DNA from: Liolophura sinensis
Taxonomy: Eukaryota; Mollusca; Polyplacophora; Chitonida; Chitonidae
NCBI RefSeq assembly: GCF_032854445.1
Contig: NC_088299.1
Span: 16,363,608-16,427,607 of the forward strand
Direction: 5' to 3'
Length of the DNA stretch: 64,000 bases
Positions 11,403 to 23,251 of the stretch are shown in pieces; position 1 is the first letter of the stretch, and the number at the start of each line of letters is the position of its first letter. The position numbers and the translations under genes are program-made. The notes under the pieces are model-generated. The model did not search any database. It saw nothing but the letters and a program-made list of their open reading frames with translations, and had not been told where the DNA came from.

Positions 11403-12397
11403 TACATACCCAATTAAATCAATGGGAAACCAAACCACATCTACATGTACATGCACAAACTACAGCTCTGTTTCTTTCCTCTAGCAATTTTTTTTATTCG
11501 ATAAACATTTATCACAGAGCTTCACTTTCAGTAAAGGAAAATATAGTGCCATGCATCAGCAGTGTACAGGAGCCGTTATTAAGAGGTCTACAAACATTGG
11601 ATAGTGTAAATGCAACACAGGAAATAAGTCGCTATCTGGGGCATTATATTGGTGTGGAAGACCACAAACTTTTAGTATTTGGTCAATTCCAATATCGCTT
11701 GGTAGGACAAGACGCTTAACTCTGGGCAACAACACTTGCCACAACAACTCAAGTTGTTGTTGTAGCACAGCTGTCGCTGAGACAGACTTTTTGTGCCGGG
11801 AAACTTTGAGCATTCATCATGGCAAAAATAGTAAAATAACAGTGAAGAGAGGATCGGGGAATTAAAGATACTGTATTTACTGTATAATATTAACTCATGG
11901 AAACCTAGGCAGGCTGATGTAACAGCTGCCTGTGGAGAAGACAGTCAGCATGTAGTATACTCCCAAGGGGACAATACTTCAGGCAATTCTTGATCCAAAC
12001 TCATACATGTACTTACAGAGCACCTGCACAAAAATAGTTTTGCAAGCTGTATACTTGTCCCTATGGAAAACATAATTCAGGTACAACAGACAGGTGGGTG
12101 GAGGTTTTGTTGGGACAGGGGGAGGTGGGGTGGGATATTTGAGGTCACAAGGAAGTCAAAATGATACAAAAAGGTATATGTACAAGTATGACAGTGCTTC
12201 TTGTGAGGATATATGCTATTTTAAAGGATTGCAACAAAATTTATTTGGAGTACAGCATAAAATATCTATTCAATAAACACAAAACTGACATGCTTCCATA
12301 TACTACATGGTGTACCATAACTCTGAATGGGCCATGGGCACACACAACAGACTATATTAAAATATACACAAATATCCAAGAATATTTCCAAATCCAA
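11403..12397. other. non-coding stretch
   Basis: No supported gene. The minus-strand open frame at 11556-11813 (85 codons) has neither a supported start nor splice context. Confidence 0.45.
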
Positions 12398-12460
12398 CTA
12401 CTCTAATTCCTCAACCTTTTCATGTATGAAAGATCAACTTTAAGTGCAATTTATGCATGT
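12398..12460 (-). mobile_element. fragment of the MITE-like family, reverse orientation
   Basis: ATTCCTCAACCTTTTCATG followed by AAGTGCAATTTATGCATG is the reverse complement of the family's right end, greatly reduced. Confidence 0.4.
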
Positions 12461-13590
12461 TTTTAATTTGTTTTAGGGGGCAAAACGACATTGGGGGGAT
12501 TTGCCAATTTCAGGGCTTGACAAAAATTTACGTTGTCAAGCAATGTTCTGGCCATGTTGCATAAGAAATAACCATTTTAAAGAGATTTAAAATTTTGACT
12601 TCAGTCTAAGATTGCTTCATGATCTCAGGGCCTGCAAAGGGATACCTTACACTGCATGTGTACTTCAGAAAGCATTTTATCTGATCACTATGTCAGAAGA
12701 CCATGCAACTGCTGCTAGGCTCTGGGTTGGAATCATGATAGCCCCAGCCACCTGACAACATCCTAAGTAAATAACTAACAGTTACACAGCTAATCTGGAA
12801 AACTTTCTGTGAATTCACATCAATAACTGATGTCACAGCTGCAACTGCTGGTAGCAAACCATGTGTTGATCTGTCCTTCTTATATATACACAACATATAC
12901 CAGCTCTATACGTAATGTGACCCTGGACACAGGTATTACTTCTGGTTGACAGCCTGAACAGTGATTTGCAAACTTCACCTGCTGATTGCTATCTACTATA
13001 AAGTCAAATAAAGCTACACACAATTCTGCATACCTGACGGGACTGCACCTGAGAGCATGGGCCCATGTACCTGTAGCTAACGTGACTGCATACCTTTGCA
13101 CCCTGCAAGGAATGATGCCTGCTGCTGCTCAATTCCATTCATACAAAAGTTCAAAAAATACTGTGGAATACATTATACATCTTTCAGCCAGTTGCTAGAG
13201 ATATGGTGTTTCCAAGATAATGGAGCAATAAGAAAAATAGATCGTTAAGGTCAATGAAAAATGATAGGGTTCTTCAGCATGATTACCGGTAAACATATGG
13301 TACAAGTTTGATTAAAGTTGCTGAAGAGTTAATCGCCTTTACAAGCCTGTCACAAAATATGACTTCAGGATAACCCTATGACTTATGATTTCAGGATGAA
13401 CTTGGAAAAATTGACCAAGGTCTTAGGAAATGAACTGGATTCCCAATACCCAAAGGCATCAGTTTTGTAAACCTGGCAGCAAGTGTTATTACAGCTATAA
13501 AAGTACAGTCTATTTATCAAAAAAACATGGATAGACTGTCACCAATCACTACAGCAATGTCTCATGGGCAATTCTGAGCCATGTTTATGT
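12461..13590. other. largely non-coding stretch with one weak exon-like segment
   Basis: A minus-strand segment at 13034-13102 lies between an acceptor (CATTCCTTGCAG) and a donor (GTCAG|GTATGC). It encodes YAVTLATGTWAHALRCS in frame. It is only 69 bp and is not listed separately. Confidence 0.4.
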
Positions 13591-13591
13591 G

Positions 13592-13712
13592 TTTACTTAT
13601 TTATTTGTTAAGAGTACAATGCTGCATTCATATTTCAAGTAGAGTAAAAGTTTGGTGCTGTATTCTGAGGAAAACCCAGTAAGTAACTAACTGGCTTCAA
13701 ACCTTCTCAGCC
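13592..13712 (-). mobile_element. SINE family A, diverged truncated copy
   Basis: TTTACTTATTTATTTG followed by a degraded 3' domain and GAGGAAAACCCAG. It lies about 100 bp before the GGAAACC-rich minisatellite at 13.8 kb. Confidence 0.45.
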
Positions 13713-13819
13713 TGACAGACCATGTCACTTAAGAAATTCTTGTCCACAGTAGGCCTACAGGTTCATGTACTTGTGTACATTGGGCCAATTCTACAATTAT
13801 TCTTTGTGGAAATCAGAAA

Positions 13820-14166
13820 GGCACATCCTGGTGTAAACCAGGCAGGAATCACCTAGTGGAAACCAGGTAGGAACCTGTTAATGGAAACCAGATAGGAACC
13901 TGTTAATGGAAACCAGATAGGAACCTGTTAATGGAAACCAGATAGGCACCTCCTCGTGGAAACCAGATAGGCATCTCCTCATGGAAACCAAACAGACACC
14001 TCCTCGTGGAAACCAGGTAGGAACCTCCTAGCGGAAACCAAGCAGGAACCTCCTAGTGGAAACCAGGTAGGGACCTCCTGGTGGAAACCAGGCAGTAACC
14101 TCCTAGTGTATACCAGATAGGCACCTCCTAGTGGAAACCAGGCAGGAACCTCCTAGTGGAAACCAG
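13820..14166. repeat. minisatellite, about 25-bp unit, 13 copies
   Basis: Units of the form GGAAACCAGGYAGGAACCTC with the ending CTAGT or TTAAT. The core GGAAACCAGGCAG matches GGAAACCGGGCAG of SINE family A. Confidence 0.93.
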
Positions 14167-14534
14167 CAGACTTTGCTTGGCTTCTCAGACTTAGATGTAC
14201 AAATGATTTTAACTGATGTTTTACAATATATCTAGCAAATTTTCACGTTTTATGAGAGAATGGCTAGTGTAGCCAACAGTCAGAGTCTAGGTAAACCACA
14301 AACAACATTTCATCAGGCACCTGATAAAATACCCAACACAAGGTCAGCGTCACCAGTCAGAGCCAGATACTAATAAACAGCAATCTTATTAATATTAAAG
14401 GCTTTAAACAATTGTGGTGATCAGGCTCCATTGAGACAGTCTAGACAGGTCATTCAATTAGGGCCTTCCACTGGTTTAGGTCAAAATCGGGTAAATTAAA
14501 GCAATCATACCAAATGTATCAGTCAGCAACAATT

Positions 14535-15395
14535 AAACTGATGGTTACATGTATCTGTGGCTGAACAATTCAGTTGATGGTTACATGTATCTGTGGCTGA
14601 ACAATTCAGTTGATGGTTACACGTATCTGTGGCTGAACAATTCAGTTGGTGTTTCCATGTATCTGTGGCTGAACAATTCAGTTGGTGTTTCCATGTATCT
14701 GTGGCTGAACAATTCAGTTGGTGTTTCCATGTATCTGTGGCTGAACAATTCAGTTGATGGTTACATGTATCTGTGGCTGAACAATTCAGTTGATGGTTAC
14801 ATGTCTCTGTGGCTGAACAATTCAGTTGATGGTCACATGTATCTGTGGCTGAACAATTCAGTTGGTGTTTCCATGTATCTGTGGCTGAACAATTCAGTTG
14901 GTGTTTCCATGTATCTGTGGCTGAACAATTCAGTTGGTGTTCACATGTATCTGTGGCTGAGCAATTCAGTTGATGTTCACATGTATCTGTGGCTGAACAA
15001 TTCAGTTGGTGTTTCCATGTATCTGTGGCTGAACAATTCAGTTGGTGTTCACATGTATCTGTGGCTGAGCAATTCAGTTGATGTTCACATGTATGTGTGG
15101 CTGAACAATTCAGTTGATTGTTACATGTATCTGTGGCTGAACAATTCAGTTGGTGTTTCCATGTATCTGTGGCTGAACAATTCAGTTGGTGTTTCCATGT
15201 ATCTGTGGCTGAACAATTCAGTTGGTGTTCACATGTATCTGTGGCTGAACAATTCAGTTGATGGTTACACATATCTGTGGCTGAACAATTCAGTTGGTGT
15301 TCACATGTATCTGTGGCTGAACAATTCAGTTGATGTTCACATGTATGTGTGGCTGAACAATTCAGTTAACGGTTGCATGTATCTGTGGCTGAATT
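14535..15395. repeat. minisatellite, 36-bp unit, about 24 copies
   Basis: The unit contains ATGTATCTGTGGCTGAACAA and TTCAGTTGRTG, with two main variants (GTTTCC or TTCAC/GTTAC endings). A 36-bp period gives 12-residue periodic open frames on both strands (282 and 249 codons). These are not treated as genes. Confidence 0.97.
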
Positions 15396-15565
15396 AAGTT
15401 CATGGACAATTAAGTGGAAGGTTTGTTCTGTACACTGGGTATCCAGCTAGGTAATTTTTAACATACAGATAGCTGAGCTTCAATCCAGGCTGATCACCTG
15501 GTACAACACCTGAATGCTGTCAGAGACCCCAGCATTACTTCTAACACTGTTCTTTCACCTGTCAG

Positions 15566-15794
15566 CTTTTAAGGCCAGTGGAGGATGAGGAGAGGCTGTT
15601 GTGTGGTCTCAGCTGGTGGAGGAAGTATACAAGGCCTTGCACAAGTGTGCCATCATTGACTAAGCAGGCTACTGTACACCTCCTAACATCATCTGATCAT
15701 GAGTACGGGCACCTGCTGCCCAACACCTCAGCCCTACTATCAGAATCCACCACAATACCCAGATCTACTGCCAGCATCCTACCCACCGCAATGT
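15566..15794 (+). CDS. candidate 5' coding exon (or internal exon), unknown protein
   Basis: A good acceptor (CTGTTCTTTCACCTGTCAG) and a strong donor (AATGT|GTAAGTAA) bound 229 bp of GC-richer DNA. Reading 1: an ATG at 15699, with A at -3 and an in-frame TAA upstream, starts a 32-codon frame rich in P, Q and Y (PYYQNPPQYPDLLPASY) that reaches the donor in phase 0. Everything before it would be 5' UTR. Reading 2: the whole exon is open in another frame for 76 codons (starts LLRPVEDEERLLCGLSWW). A third frame holds QLVEEVYKALHKCAIID before a stop. Proline/tyrosine-rich N-termini are common in transcription and RNA-binding factors, but no family is recognised. The exon call is stronger than the frame call. 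Confidence 0.42.
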
Positions 15795-15799
15795 GTAAG

Positions 15800-17130
15800 T
15801 AATCTCTCTGCATGACAGATTAATACTGACACCAGCACATGATTTCTCCTATGTAATTTATGAAAATCTTAGAATTAAATGTCCAAACTGCTATATATAC
15901 ACATGTATCTCCAAGAAAAACCATCAGTGAAAATTAGGGCACTGAAGTACAAATGAAGCTTACCACAGATTGTCCATTCTTCAAAATGGGTATGGTTATA
16001 TGTATTGGGAAAGATAAAGAACACAGTTTTTTTTTTTTAATTCTTGTTTGACGTCACGGTGCAACCGTCCATGTTTTGGAAACAATATCTGAAGATTTGT
16101 TGAAGTCCAAAAATATAGTTACAACATGGATATTTCTGTCAAAGAACCAAGGAAAACGGTATAAACACTGAGCATAAAAATACACACTTATCACCAAACT
16201 TTCAGAAAGCAGACAGTTTCAAGGATACATATTAATGACTGGAGTGAAATTATCTAACAGCTCCAGTAGGAACTAATGGGATAGTGGGAAGCTCCCAGTA
16301 GCTTGGGATTATACAGCAATATCCTGGAGAGTAGGCCACCCTACATCTGTCTTTACAATCCCCTCCCTTCAGTGGAAAATATCAGCAAAAATGTCAATAT
16401 CTTCCAAGAAGACGACACATCTTTGAACAGCTGCTTGGAATTAAAACAAAACTGTTCAGCTGAATCAACACACTGACAGTTCAGCGGCTATCTCTAAAAA
16501 CTGTTTTCATTGGCTGTAACAAATGGCTTGGGAAGCAGCAGTTATTAAAATCATTAAAATGAGCTATATGGCCTTTGTGGTCAAATGCCAAAGGCCAGAG
16601 GTCATTTTAATTTCTCTTCATCCTTCAGAGGTCAAACCATCACTGCATATACTTCATCAAATACAATACAATAAAAGGGAGATTTTATGTATATATATGG
16701 AAGTGGAATACAGAAAACAAAAAAGATGTGTTGCAAGTATTTTGTGCTATTGCTAGAAATTTGACCACAAGTCCAGTCTGCTCCAAAAGCAGAAAAACAA
16801 GCTGAAAAAGCTTGAAGTCATCTCGTTAAACACTTCTTGAATTTTGTTCAATCGTTAATGTCCTAACTGTAGCCATCAAGTTCTCTTCAATGAGATCACA
16901 GGCTCAAATCTAGCACTCCCATAAGTTGTGTCAGCAGAGTATATTCTTCCACCCATAAACCTAATCTCTGCTGTCACATGAGTGGAGTATCTGTCAGCGC
17001 AGCTTCAAAACCTGTCATATTACTACTATAAAATAGAATCACATACAATACTATACAGATGCAATTGCCTATATCCCAGTTGTGAACATAATTGACATAT
17101 CATGAAAAACCAGACACAGGGATTTACATC
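15800..17130. other. non-coding stretch
   Basis: AT-rich, with a poly-T run near 16028. No supported gene or repeat array. Confidence 0.5.
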
Positions 17131-17210
17131 CTCAGTTGATCAGTGTTTTAATAGCCCTGTACTCAAGCATGTTTCACTCATACGACAGCCCCTTAATTTA
17201 TCAGGAGGAA
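17131..17210 (-). mobile_element. SINE family A, truncated copy feeding into an array
   Basis: TTGATCAGTGTTTTAATAGC, CTGTACTCAAGCATGTTTCA and CTCATACGACAGCC match the SINE 3' domain. GGAGGAAACCAG then begins the array. Confidence 0.65.
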
Positions 17211-17400
17211 ACCAGACACAGTATATAGGAAACCAGATGGAGTATATAGGAAACCAAACACAGTGCAGAGGAAACCAGACAGAGTATGTAGGAAACCAGG
17301 CACAGTGCAGAGGAGACCCAATATAGCACAGAGGAAACCAGATACAGTATAGAGGAAATCAGATACAGTCTATAGGTAGAGTCTAGAGGAAACATTTCAT
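17205..17400. repeat. minisatellite, about 22-bp unit, 8-9 copies
   Basis: Units of AGGAAACCAGACACAGTATA type with variants. It begins inside the SINE at its GGAAACC motif. Confidence 0.9.
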
Positions 17401-17939
17401 GGTGTAAAACTGCAGCTGAACTCGCCAGAAATAGACACAGGTGAGAAATAGTTGTCTTTACAAAGAAAACTGACCACACATAGTGCCAACATACGCCTCG
17501 GTAACAACTACCTGTATTATCACGCAGGTGCACTCTGGGATGGGCTATTGTAAGCATGAGATAAATACATGGGTACATTTACATTCACAGCAAGAACTCT
17601 CACACAGACAGTGAAATTTATTGAGTATCAGAGCTCTCCACTTTTCAGGCTACATGAACACTATACAAACCATCTGTTACATTTTATTTTCGCCTTCATT
17701 TGAAGGATTAGGCCATTTTCAATTTTTTTCTGTCAGATCAGTGTGATGTGTCCTTGAGGCAGTCATGTCCACAGGACCAAATATATACTCTTCTTCCACC
17801 TCACTGGAAGACATTGATGCAAAAGGAACCATCCTGACAGTGCATACTGCATTTGTAGTAATCATATGATGATCTGGCCATTAACCAGGATGATTACTCA
17901 CTTACATACTCTGACCTTCATCCAATATGCTGACTCAAC

Positions 17940-18985
17940 AACTTGAGTCACTGAGTGACTTGACCATGAACCAAGCTTGATCACTGAGTGACTTGACCAT
18001 GGGTCAAGCTTGATCACTGAGTGACTTGACCATGGGTCAAGCTTGATCACTGAGTAACTTGACCATGGACCAAGCTTGATCACTGAGTGACTTGACCATG
18101 GCCCAAGCTTGATCACTGAGTGACTAGACCATGACACAAGCTTGATCACTGAGTAACTTGACCATGGACCAAGCTTGATCACTGAGTGACTTGACCATGG
18201 ACTTGACCATGGACTTGACCATGGACCAAGCTTGATCACTGAGTGACTTGACCATGGACCAAGCTTGATCACTGAGTGACTTGACCATGGACCAAGCTTG
18301 ATCACTGAGTGACTTGACCATGGGTCAAGCTTGACCACTGAGTGACTTGACCATGGACCAAGCTTGATCACTGAGTGACTTGACCATGGATCAAGCTTGA
18401 TCACTGAGTGACTTGACCATGGGTCAAGCTTGACCACTGAGTGACTTGACCATGGACCAAGCTTGATCACTGAGTGACTTGACCATGGATCAAGCTTGAT
18501 CACTGAGTGACTTGACCATGGGTCAAGTTTGATCACTGAGTAACTTGACCATGGACCAAGCTTGATCACTGAGTGACTTGACCATGGACTTGACCATGGA
18601 CCAAGCTTGATCACTGAGTAACTTGACCATGGACCAAGCTTGATCACTGAGTGACTTGACCATGGACTTGACCATGGACCAAGCTTGATCACTGAGTGAC
18701 TTGACCATGGACCAAGCTTGATCACTGAGTGACTTGACCATGGACCAAGCTTGATCACTGAGTGACTTGACCATGGGCCAAGCTTGATCAATGAGTGACT
18801 TGACCATGGGTCAAGCTTGATCACTGAGTGACTTGACCATGGACCAAGTTTGATCACTGAGTGACTTGACCATGACCCAAGTTTGATCACTGAGTGACTT
18901 GAACATGAACCAAGCTTGATCACTGAGTGACTTGAAAATGGACCAAGCTTGATCACTGAGTGACTTGATCATGGACCAAGCTCAC
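17940..18985. repeat. minisatellite, 33-bp unit, about 31 copies
   Basis: The unit combines GATCACTGAGTGACTTGACC and ATGGACCAAGCTT. Several copies carry an extra internal duplication of ACTTGACCATGG. The period is a multiple of three, so a 352-codon minus-strand frame of 11-residue repeats runs through it. This is a periodicity artefact. Confidence 0.98.
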
Positions 18986-19580
18986 TCTATGACTAGATCA
19001 TCAACACTGGGATCATCAACTTCATCATTCAATGGCATGTCTATCAAACCAATGTTATCAGTCAATTACTTGACAATCAACCAACTTGATCACTCAATGA
19101 CTCAACAATCAACCAACTTGATCACTCAATGACTCGACAATCAACCAGCTTCATCGCTCAATGACTTGACAATCAACCAATTTGATCACTCAATGACTTG
19201 ACAATCAACCAACTTGATCACTCAATGACTCAACAATCAACCAATTTGATCACTTAATGATTTGGCAATCAACCAACTTGATCACTCAATGACTTGACAA
19301 TCAAACAAATCACCAAAACACTTGGCCCTTGACTATCTTGATGACCAGAGTGTGAACCAGCTATCAATCAATGTGATCAATATCAGTTACCTGACCATCA
19401 ATCAACTCGATCAATCAGTTAACCGACCATCACCAAGTGACTTGGCCATAAAGCAAACTCACTTGCATTGACCATACTGACGAAAACTTCTTTATTTGAT
19501 GAACTAGACAATAAATGTCTTATTGATTAAAACACTTGCTGAGCTTGTGATCTGATCACTGACCATGTGACTAGTCTTGA
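18986..19580. repeat. decayed flank of the 33-bp array, about 32-bp units
   Basis: Units combining GATCACTCAATGACTTGAC and AATCAACCAACTT align with the 33-bp core unit but are diverged. Past 19310 only degenerate traces remain (GACCATCAATCAACTCGATC). This is an aged margin of the same array. Confidence 0.8.
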
Positions 19581-19584
19581 AAGA

Positions 19585-21073
19585 TATTTGATTTGTTATT
19601 TATTTGATTGGTGTTTTCAAGATATTTGACCACTGATTGCCTTGACTTGAGAATTAATTCATAGACTTCAGCAGTCGATTATCTGACCATTACCCTATCT
19701 GACCAGTGTGCGACTATGTGGCTTATCAATAAACTTAATTTAAATCGGATTATTGCCAAATGATTACACAGGAAGTTCAGGGAGAAAGCTAATGAGCACA
19801 AAATACCTGACCATGAACTAACTTGATGCACCAGTCGGTCATCACTCATGGGAATTCTCGACCACCAAAGATTACCATTCTTTGTCACATTTGCCCACAG
19901 ACAGCCAGTGTGTTATAGTCTGTAATAGATGCCACTACATGAAAACTAAAGGCTGCATGTAACCTTGGTGAATGTGGAAAGCAGCTCGGCTTGATCAGCC
20001 GTTTTTTCTGTCTCTGTGCCATCGATTGCCAGTAAAACCCCCTTTGGCACACACCCTTGTCACTGCTCAACTGCTTAAACAGATGACCAAATATTTGGAC
20101 AGGTTCTGCCAATCCTAATGGCTAAGTCTGCTTTGGATGGGCGATACATGCACTGTACTCCTACCCTTAGACCACCCCACCCCACACATGCACCTTACTC
20201 CCACCCTTAGACTACCCCACCCCACACTTAGTGTACGCATTCATGTACATGTATGCAAATCACCACAGTCATGGCGCTATGCTGAGAGACAGTGAGACTG
20301 TCCAATGGTCACTTTCGAACCCACAAGGCCATTATGTACCTACCCTTGACACGAATCAAAGATGAAATACAATTTTGTGGTCACATGTAACAAAACAGGA
20401 GCTGATGTTTACATGTAGCATTACTGAGCTAATTAGGGTGACATGCATCCTAAGCCTGTATACATGAGCACAGTTTCCACATGTATAGTTACAGCATGTC
20501 TGACAAATTAAAAGATTTTGCATTAAAAATGACTCATCAGGATTTGGTGCATCTGGCATTCAAAACTTCTCCCCAAAATTGCATGATACAAAACTCTTTT
20601 TCTCCCAGCACACGCTACTTGTTGTATCAATCCATCTTCTAGTACCGGTACTTAATTAATAAACCATTTAATTTTTCTGTTTTTCAACATAACCAAATGC
20701 ATTACAAATTTTCTCCATTGGTGTAAAATGAAGCAGTTGTTTCAAAGCACAAATGTTGAACCTCTGAAAGAGTTCAGACTGGGTAATGTGTGTCAGTATC
20801 GTGTTTATTTTCCACATCAGTTTATACACTTCATCTGCTGCACATGTACAAACGGATTTTTATTTACATAAACACCTATTTTGTATTAGTGATTAAGGAA
20901 TTATCACAATGTCATTTCCTAGATGTAATTTTGTAGTTACATAAAACTGATACTCAGCTGATTGATATTGAACTGGTAGAACTCAGCTGTTGTGAAGCTC
21001 GGTTACAAAGCTGCAGCAAAGACTGGTTGATTTGTCAGAGTTCAGTGGTTCACACTTCACCATCTGTCTACAG
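19585..21073. other. non-coding stretch with minor repeats
   Basis: A SINE tail trace (TTATTTATTTGATTGGTGTT) lies at about 19591-19612. A 41-bp duplication containing CACCCTTAGACYACCCCACC is at 20150-20230. A minus-strand ATG frame at 20356-20559 has cysteine pairs (CQTCCNYTCGNC) but no splice or promoter support. Confidence 0.5.
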
Positions 21074-21133
21074 GAGGCTGGATGTTTGCCAATGTCACAG
21101 ATGGAAAATGGTTACAACTGAGGCGATGGGGTG
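21074..21133 (+). CDS. candidate internal coding exon, unknown protein
   Basis: An acceptor (CACCATCTGTCTACAG) and donor (GGGTG|GTAAGG) bound 60 bp with phase 1 at both ends. The open frame reads GWMFANVTDGKWLQLRRWG, with an NVT glycosylation sequon. Phase 1-1 exons are typical of extracellular modules. The exon is short, so chance is a serious alternative. Confidence 0.28.
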
Positions 21134-21479
21134 GTAAGGTGGCCCGCTGAAGGACCATATACTCTACACTTATTACAGAACATGAACTCAGCACACAGTT
21201 CTAAAAATCAGAGACTCGAGTGGGAAGGGGGAGATAGGAATATCCCCTTTGTTTATGATCGAAGGCATCATTGTCACATGTGTCACCTTACCTGTATGTA
21301 CAAATACATAATGAACACATGTACACTGTATACATATCAACATTTACAAGGAGATCCACATGTGAAGTAGGTGCAAAAAGGCAAAATTATTCTAGACAGA
21401 AAAACAAAGAGCAAAAATTCCACCAAACTGGTGGAAAACAAATAGACTTCAACAAATATAAGATGGTTCCGGTGTAAAC

Positions 21480-22175
21480 ATGAGTGTCTTTGACCGCTAA
21501 TTGTGACCAAGACCCCCCCAAAAAAGAATGAGAACAAAGGGAAACTAGCTACAAATTCCCTGAAACAGCTTAGGAGATTAATAAAGTTAACCATGAACTC
21601 TGACCCAAGAGAGTAGGTCAACCATTTAAGTCTTACATACAATTATTTAAGGGACATGTCACTGAAAGATTGAAATTTCACTGAATATGGTTCACAAGTT
21701 TTGAAGATATAATGACAAGAAACCAAAACTGAACACCTGACCAGCTCAGAGTAAGGTCATTTGCACTGACCACAATCTGGTTTGGAAAACTATGAATGCA
21801 TGTATTAAAATCTTTTTGAATTTCGCTCCGTAGTTTTGGAGAAACAATTCTAGTGAGGAGTAAAATATGAATTCTGACCTGAGAAAATAACCAAAGGTAA
21901 TTAAAAGATCACCACAATCTGCATGTAGCCAACAGAGAATTACCAGATGAAGTTTCACGGAATTTGGAGCAATAGGTTTTGAAATGAAACCTTAACCAAT
22001 CAAACAGGAATTTTTTACCCTGAAAGAAAGTCAATGATCAGTGAAGTATCATCCAATTACCTTTATTTTAGATAGTTCAACTGTGATAAACGAGGAGGTA
22101 GAGAAATCATTTCTCCCCTTTGTTTGTTATGGTAACAGATTTATGGACAGGCAGACAGACATACATACAGCACTA
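21480..22175. mobile_element. old interspersed repeat with internal sub-repeats
   Basis: Three related motifs recur (TTTCACTGAATATGG...AGTTTTGAAGATATAATG; TTTCGCTCCGTAGTTTTGGAG; TTTCACGGAATTTGGAGC). The block ends in GGACAGGCAGACAGACATAC. This layout resembles long non-coding interspersed elements seen in invertebrate genomes. No open frame and no clear termini were found. Confidence 0.4.
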
Positions 22176-22605
22176 GGGAGATCATCTTTGGGTCAAAGTT
22201 GACAAAGCATTCAATAGATGGCACATGTACTGTTAATTAAGGCATAATGGAAGACAAATGTCAGCTATATACAAGAACGTTGGACTGTTTTATCTAGACA
22301 AGGCGACACTTCAAAAACAAAACTTTATATGCACATGTAAGACAAGCTGGGAACATGTGCTGGGATGGCCCATCATTTTTTTAAGCTTCATATCCAGCGT
22401 ACAAGATTTTATAACAAGTCCATGCAGAACACCTGAGGGCAAGCACCAAGTAGACTAGATTTCAGCTCTGTGTGGTGCCCATTTCCTGATCCAGTCCTTG
22501 TCCCCAGGTGAACAGTGCCAGAGGAAATGAACAAGCCCAGGTGGAATGGTATGGAATTAAATGACATCACAGGTTAAGATGAACGAGTCCAGTAGTGCCG
22601 TTTAC

Positions 22606-22655
22606 CTGCTGATTAGCTGGGCAGGTGTGAAGTCAGTCTGTTCGCTCTGTACTTC
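22606..22655 (-). CDS. candidate short internal exon, unknown protein
   Basis: On the minus strand the acceptor GCCCCCTCACTCTGTAG and donor CAGCAG|GTAAAC bound 50 bp. They encode EVQSEQTDFTPAQLIS plus two bases. The pyrimidine tract is strong. An alternative acceptor further upstream (TTGTCTCCGTAG) gives a frame that stops before the donor. Very short, so chance is likely enough to keep confidence low. Confidence 0.22.
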
Positions 22656-22910
22656 CTACAGAGTGAGGGGGCACTCAGCTGTATCACGGCACACACCTGC
22701 TTCTGCTCTACGGAGACAATGTCCCACAACTTAAATAAAGCTTTAGAATTGTATATGAGAACAACTGATATCTCAACCAAGCAAAAGCTCATTTTATATA
22801 CGTTCTCAAAGAGTAGTAAAACATGCTCTGCCAAACTTTTCAATAGGGAAGCAACAAAACAAGATTTTAATCAAATATTGCTAGTGTAAGTCATCAACTT
22901 TTTTGCATGT

Positions 22911-23174
22911 TATTTTATTTATTTATTTGATTGCCGTTTTACACCGTACTCAAGAATATTTCACTTATATGACGGCGGCCAGCATTATTGTGGGTGGAAA
23001 CCGGGCAGAGCCCGGGGGAAACCCACGACTACCCGCAGCTTGCTGCCAGACCTTCCCACGTACGACCAGAGAGGAAGTCAACATGAACTGGACTTGAACA
23101 GCAACCGCATTGATGAGAGTCTCCTGGGTCATTACGCTGCGCTAGCGCACTAACCAACTGAGCCATGGAGGCCC
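22911..23174 (-). mobile_element. SINE family A, full-length copy (reference copy)
   Basis: On the minus strand it has a tRNA-related head with an A box, TGGCTCAGTTGGTTAG (23150-23165), and a B box, TGTTCAAGTCC (23090-23100). Next comes a body with a direct repeat of GGAAACC about 22 bp apart around GGGCAGAGCCC. The conserved 3' domain (AAGTGAAATATTCTTGAGTA) and an (AAAT)n tail follow. It is transcribed by RNA polymerase III and moved by a LINE in trans, as is known for tRNA SINEs. It has no protein. Confidence 0.93.
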
Positions 23175-23251
23175 TTTTCGCATTTTTGCTAGATGTTTAT
23201 TTAAGCATATTCTCATGGCATTATTCTGTTTAGGCTTATAACATTATACTT

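Noticed and set aside
14523-15397. Frames of 282 (plus) and 249 (minus) codons, one cysteine-rich
   Set aside because: A 36-bp minisatellite is open on both strands. The regular cysteines come from the repeat unit.
17898-18956. 352-codon minus-strand frame with 11-residue repeats
   Set aside because: It follows from a 33-bp minisatellite without stops in that frame, and the repeat continues beyond the frame in decayed form.
20356-20559. Small cysteine-pair protein (CQTCCNYTCGNC) on the minus strand
   Set aside because: Pattern too short for a zinc-binding fold and no supporting signals.
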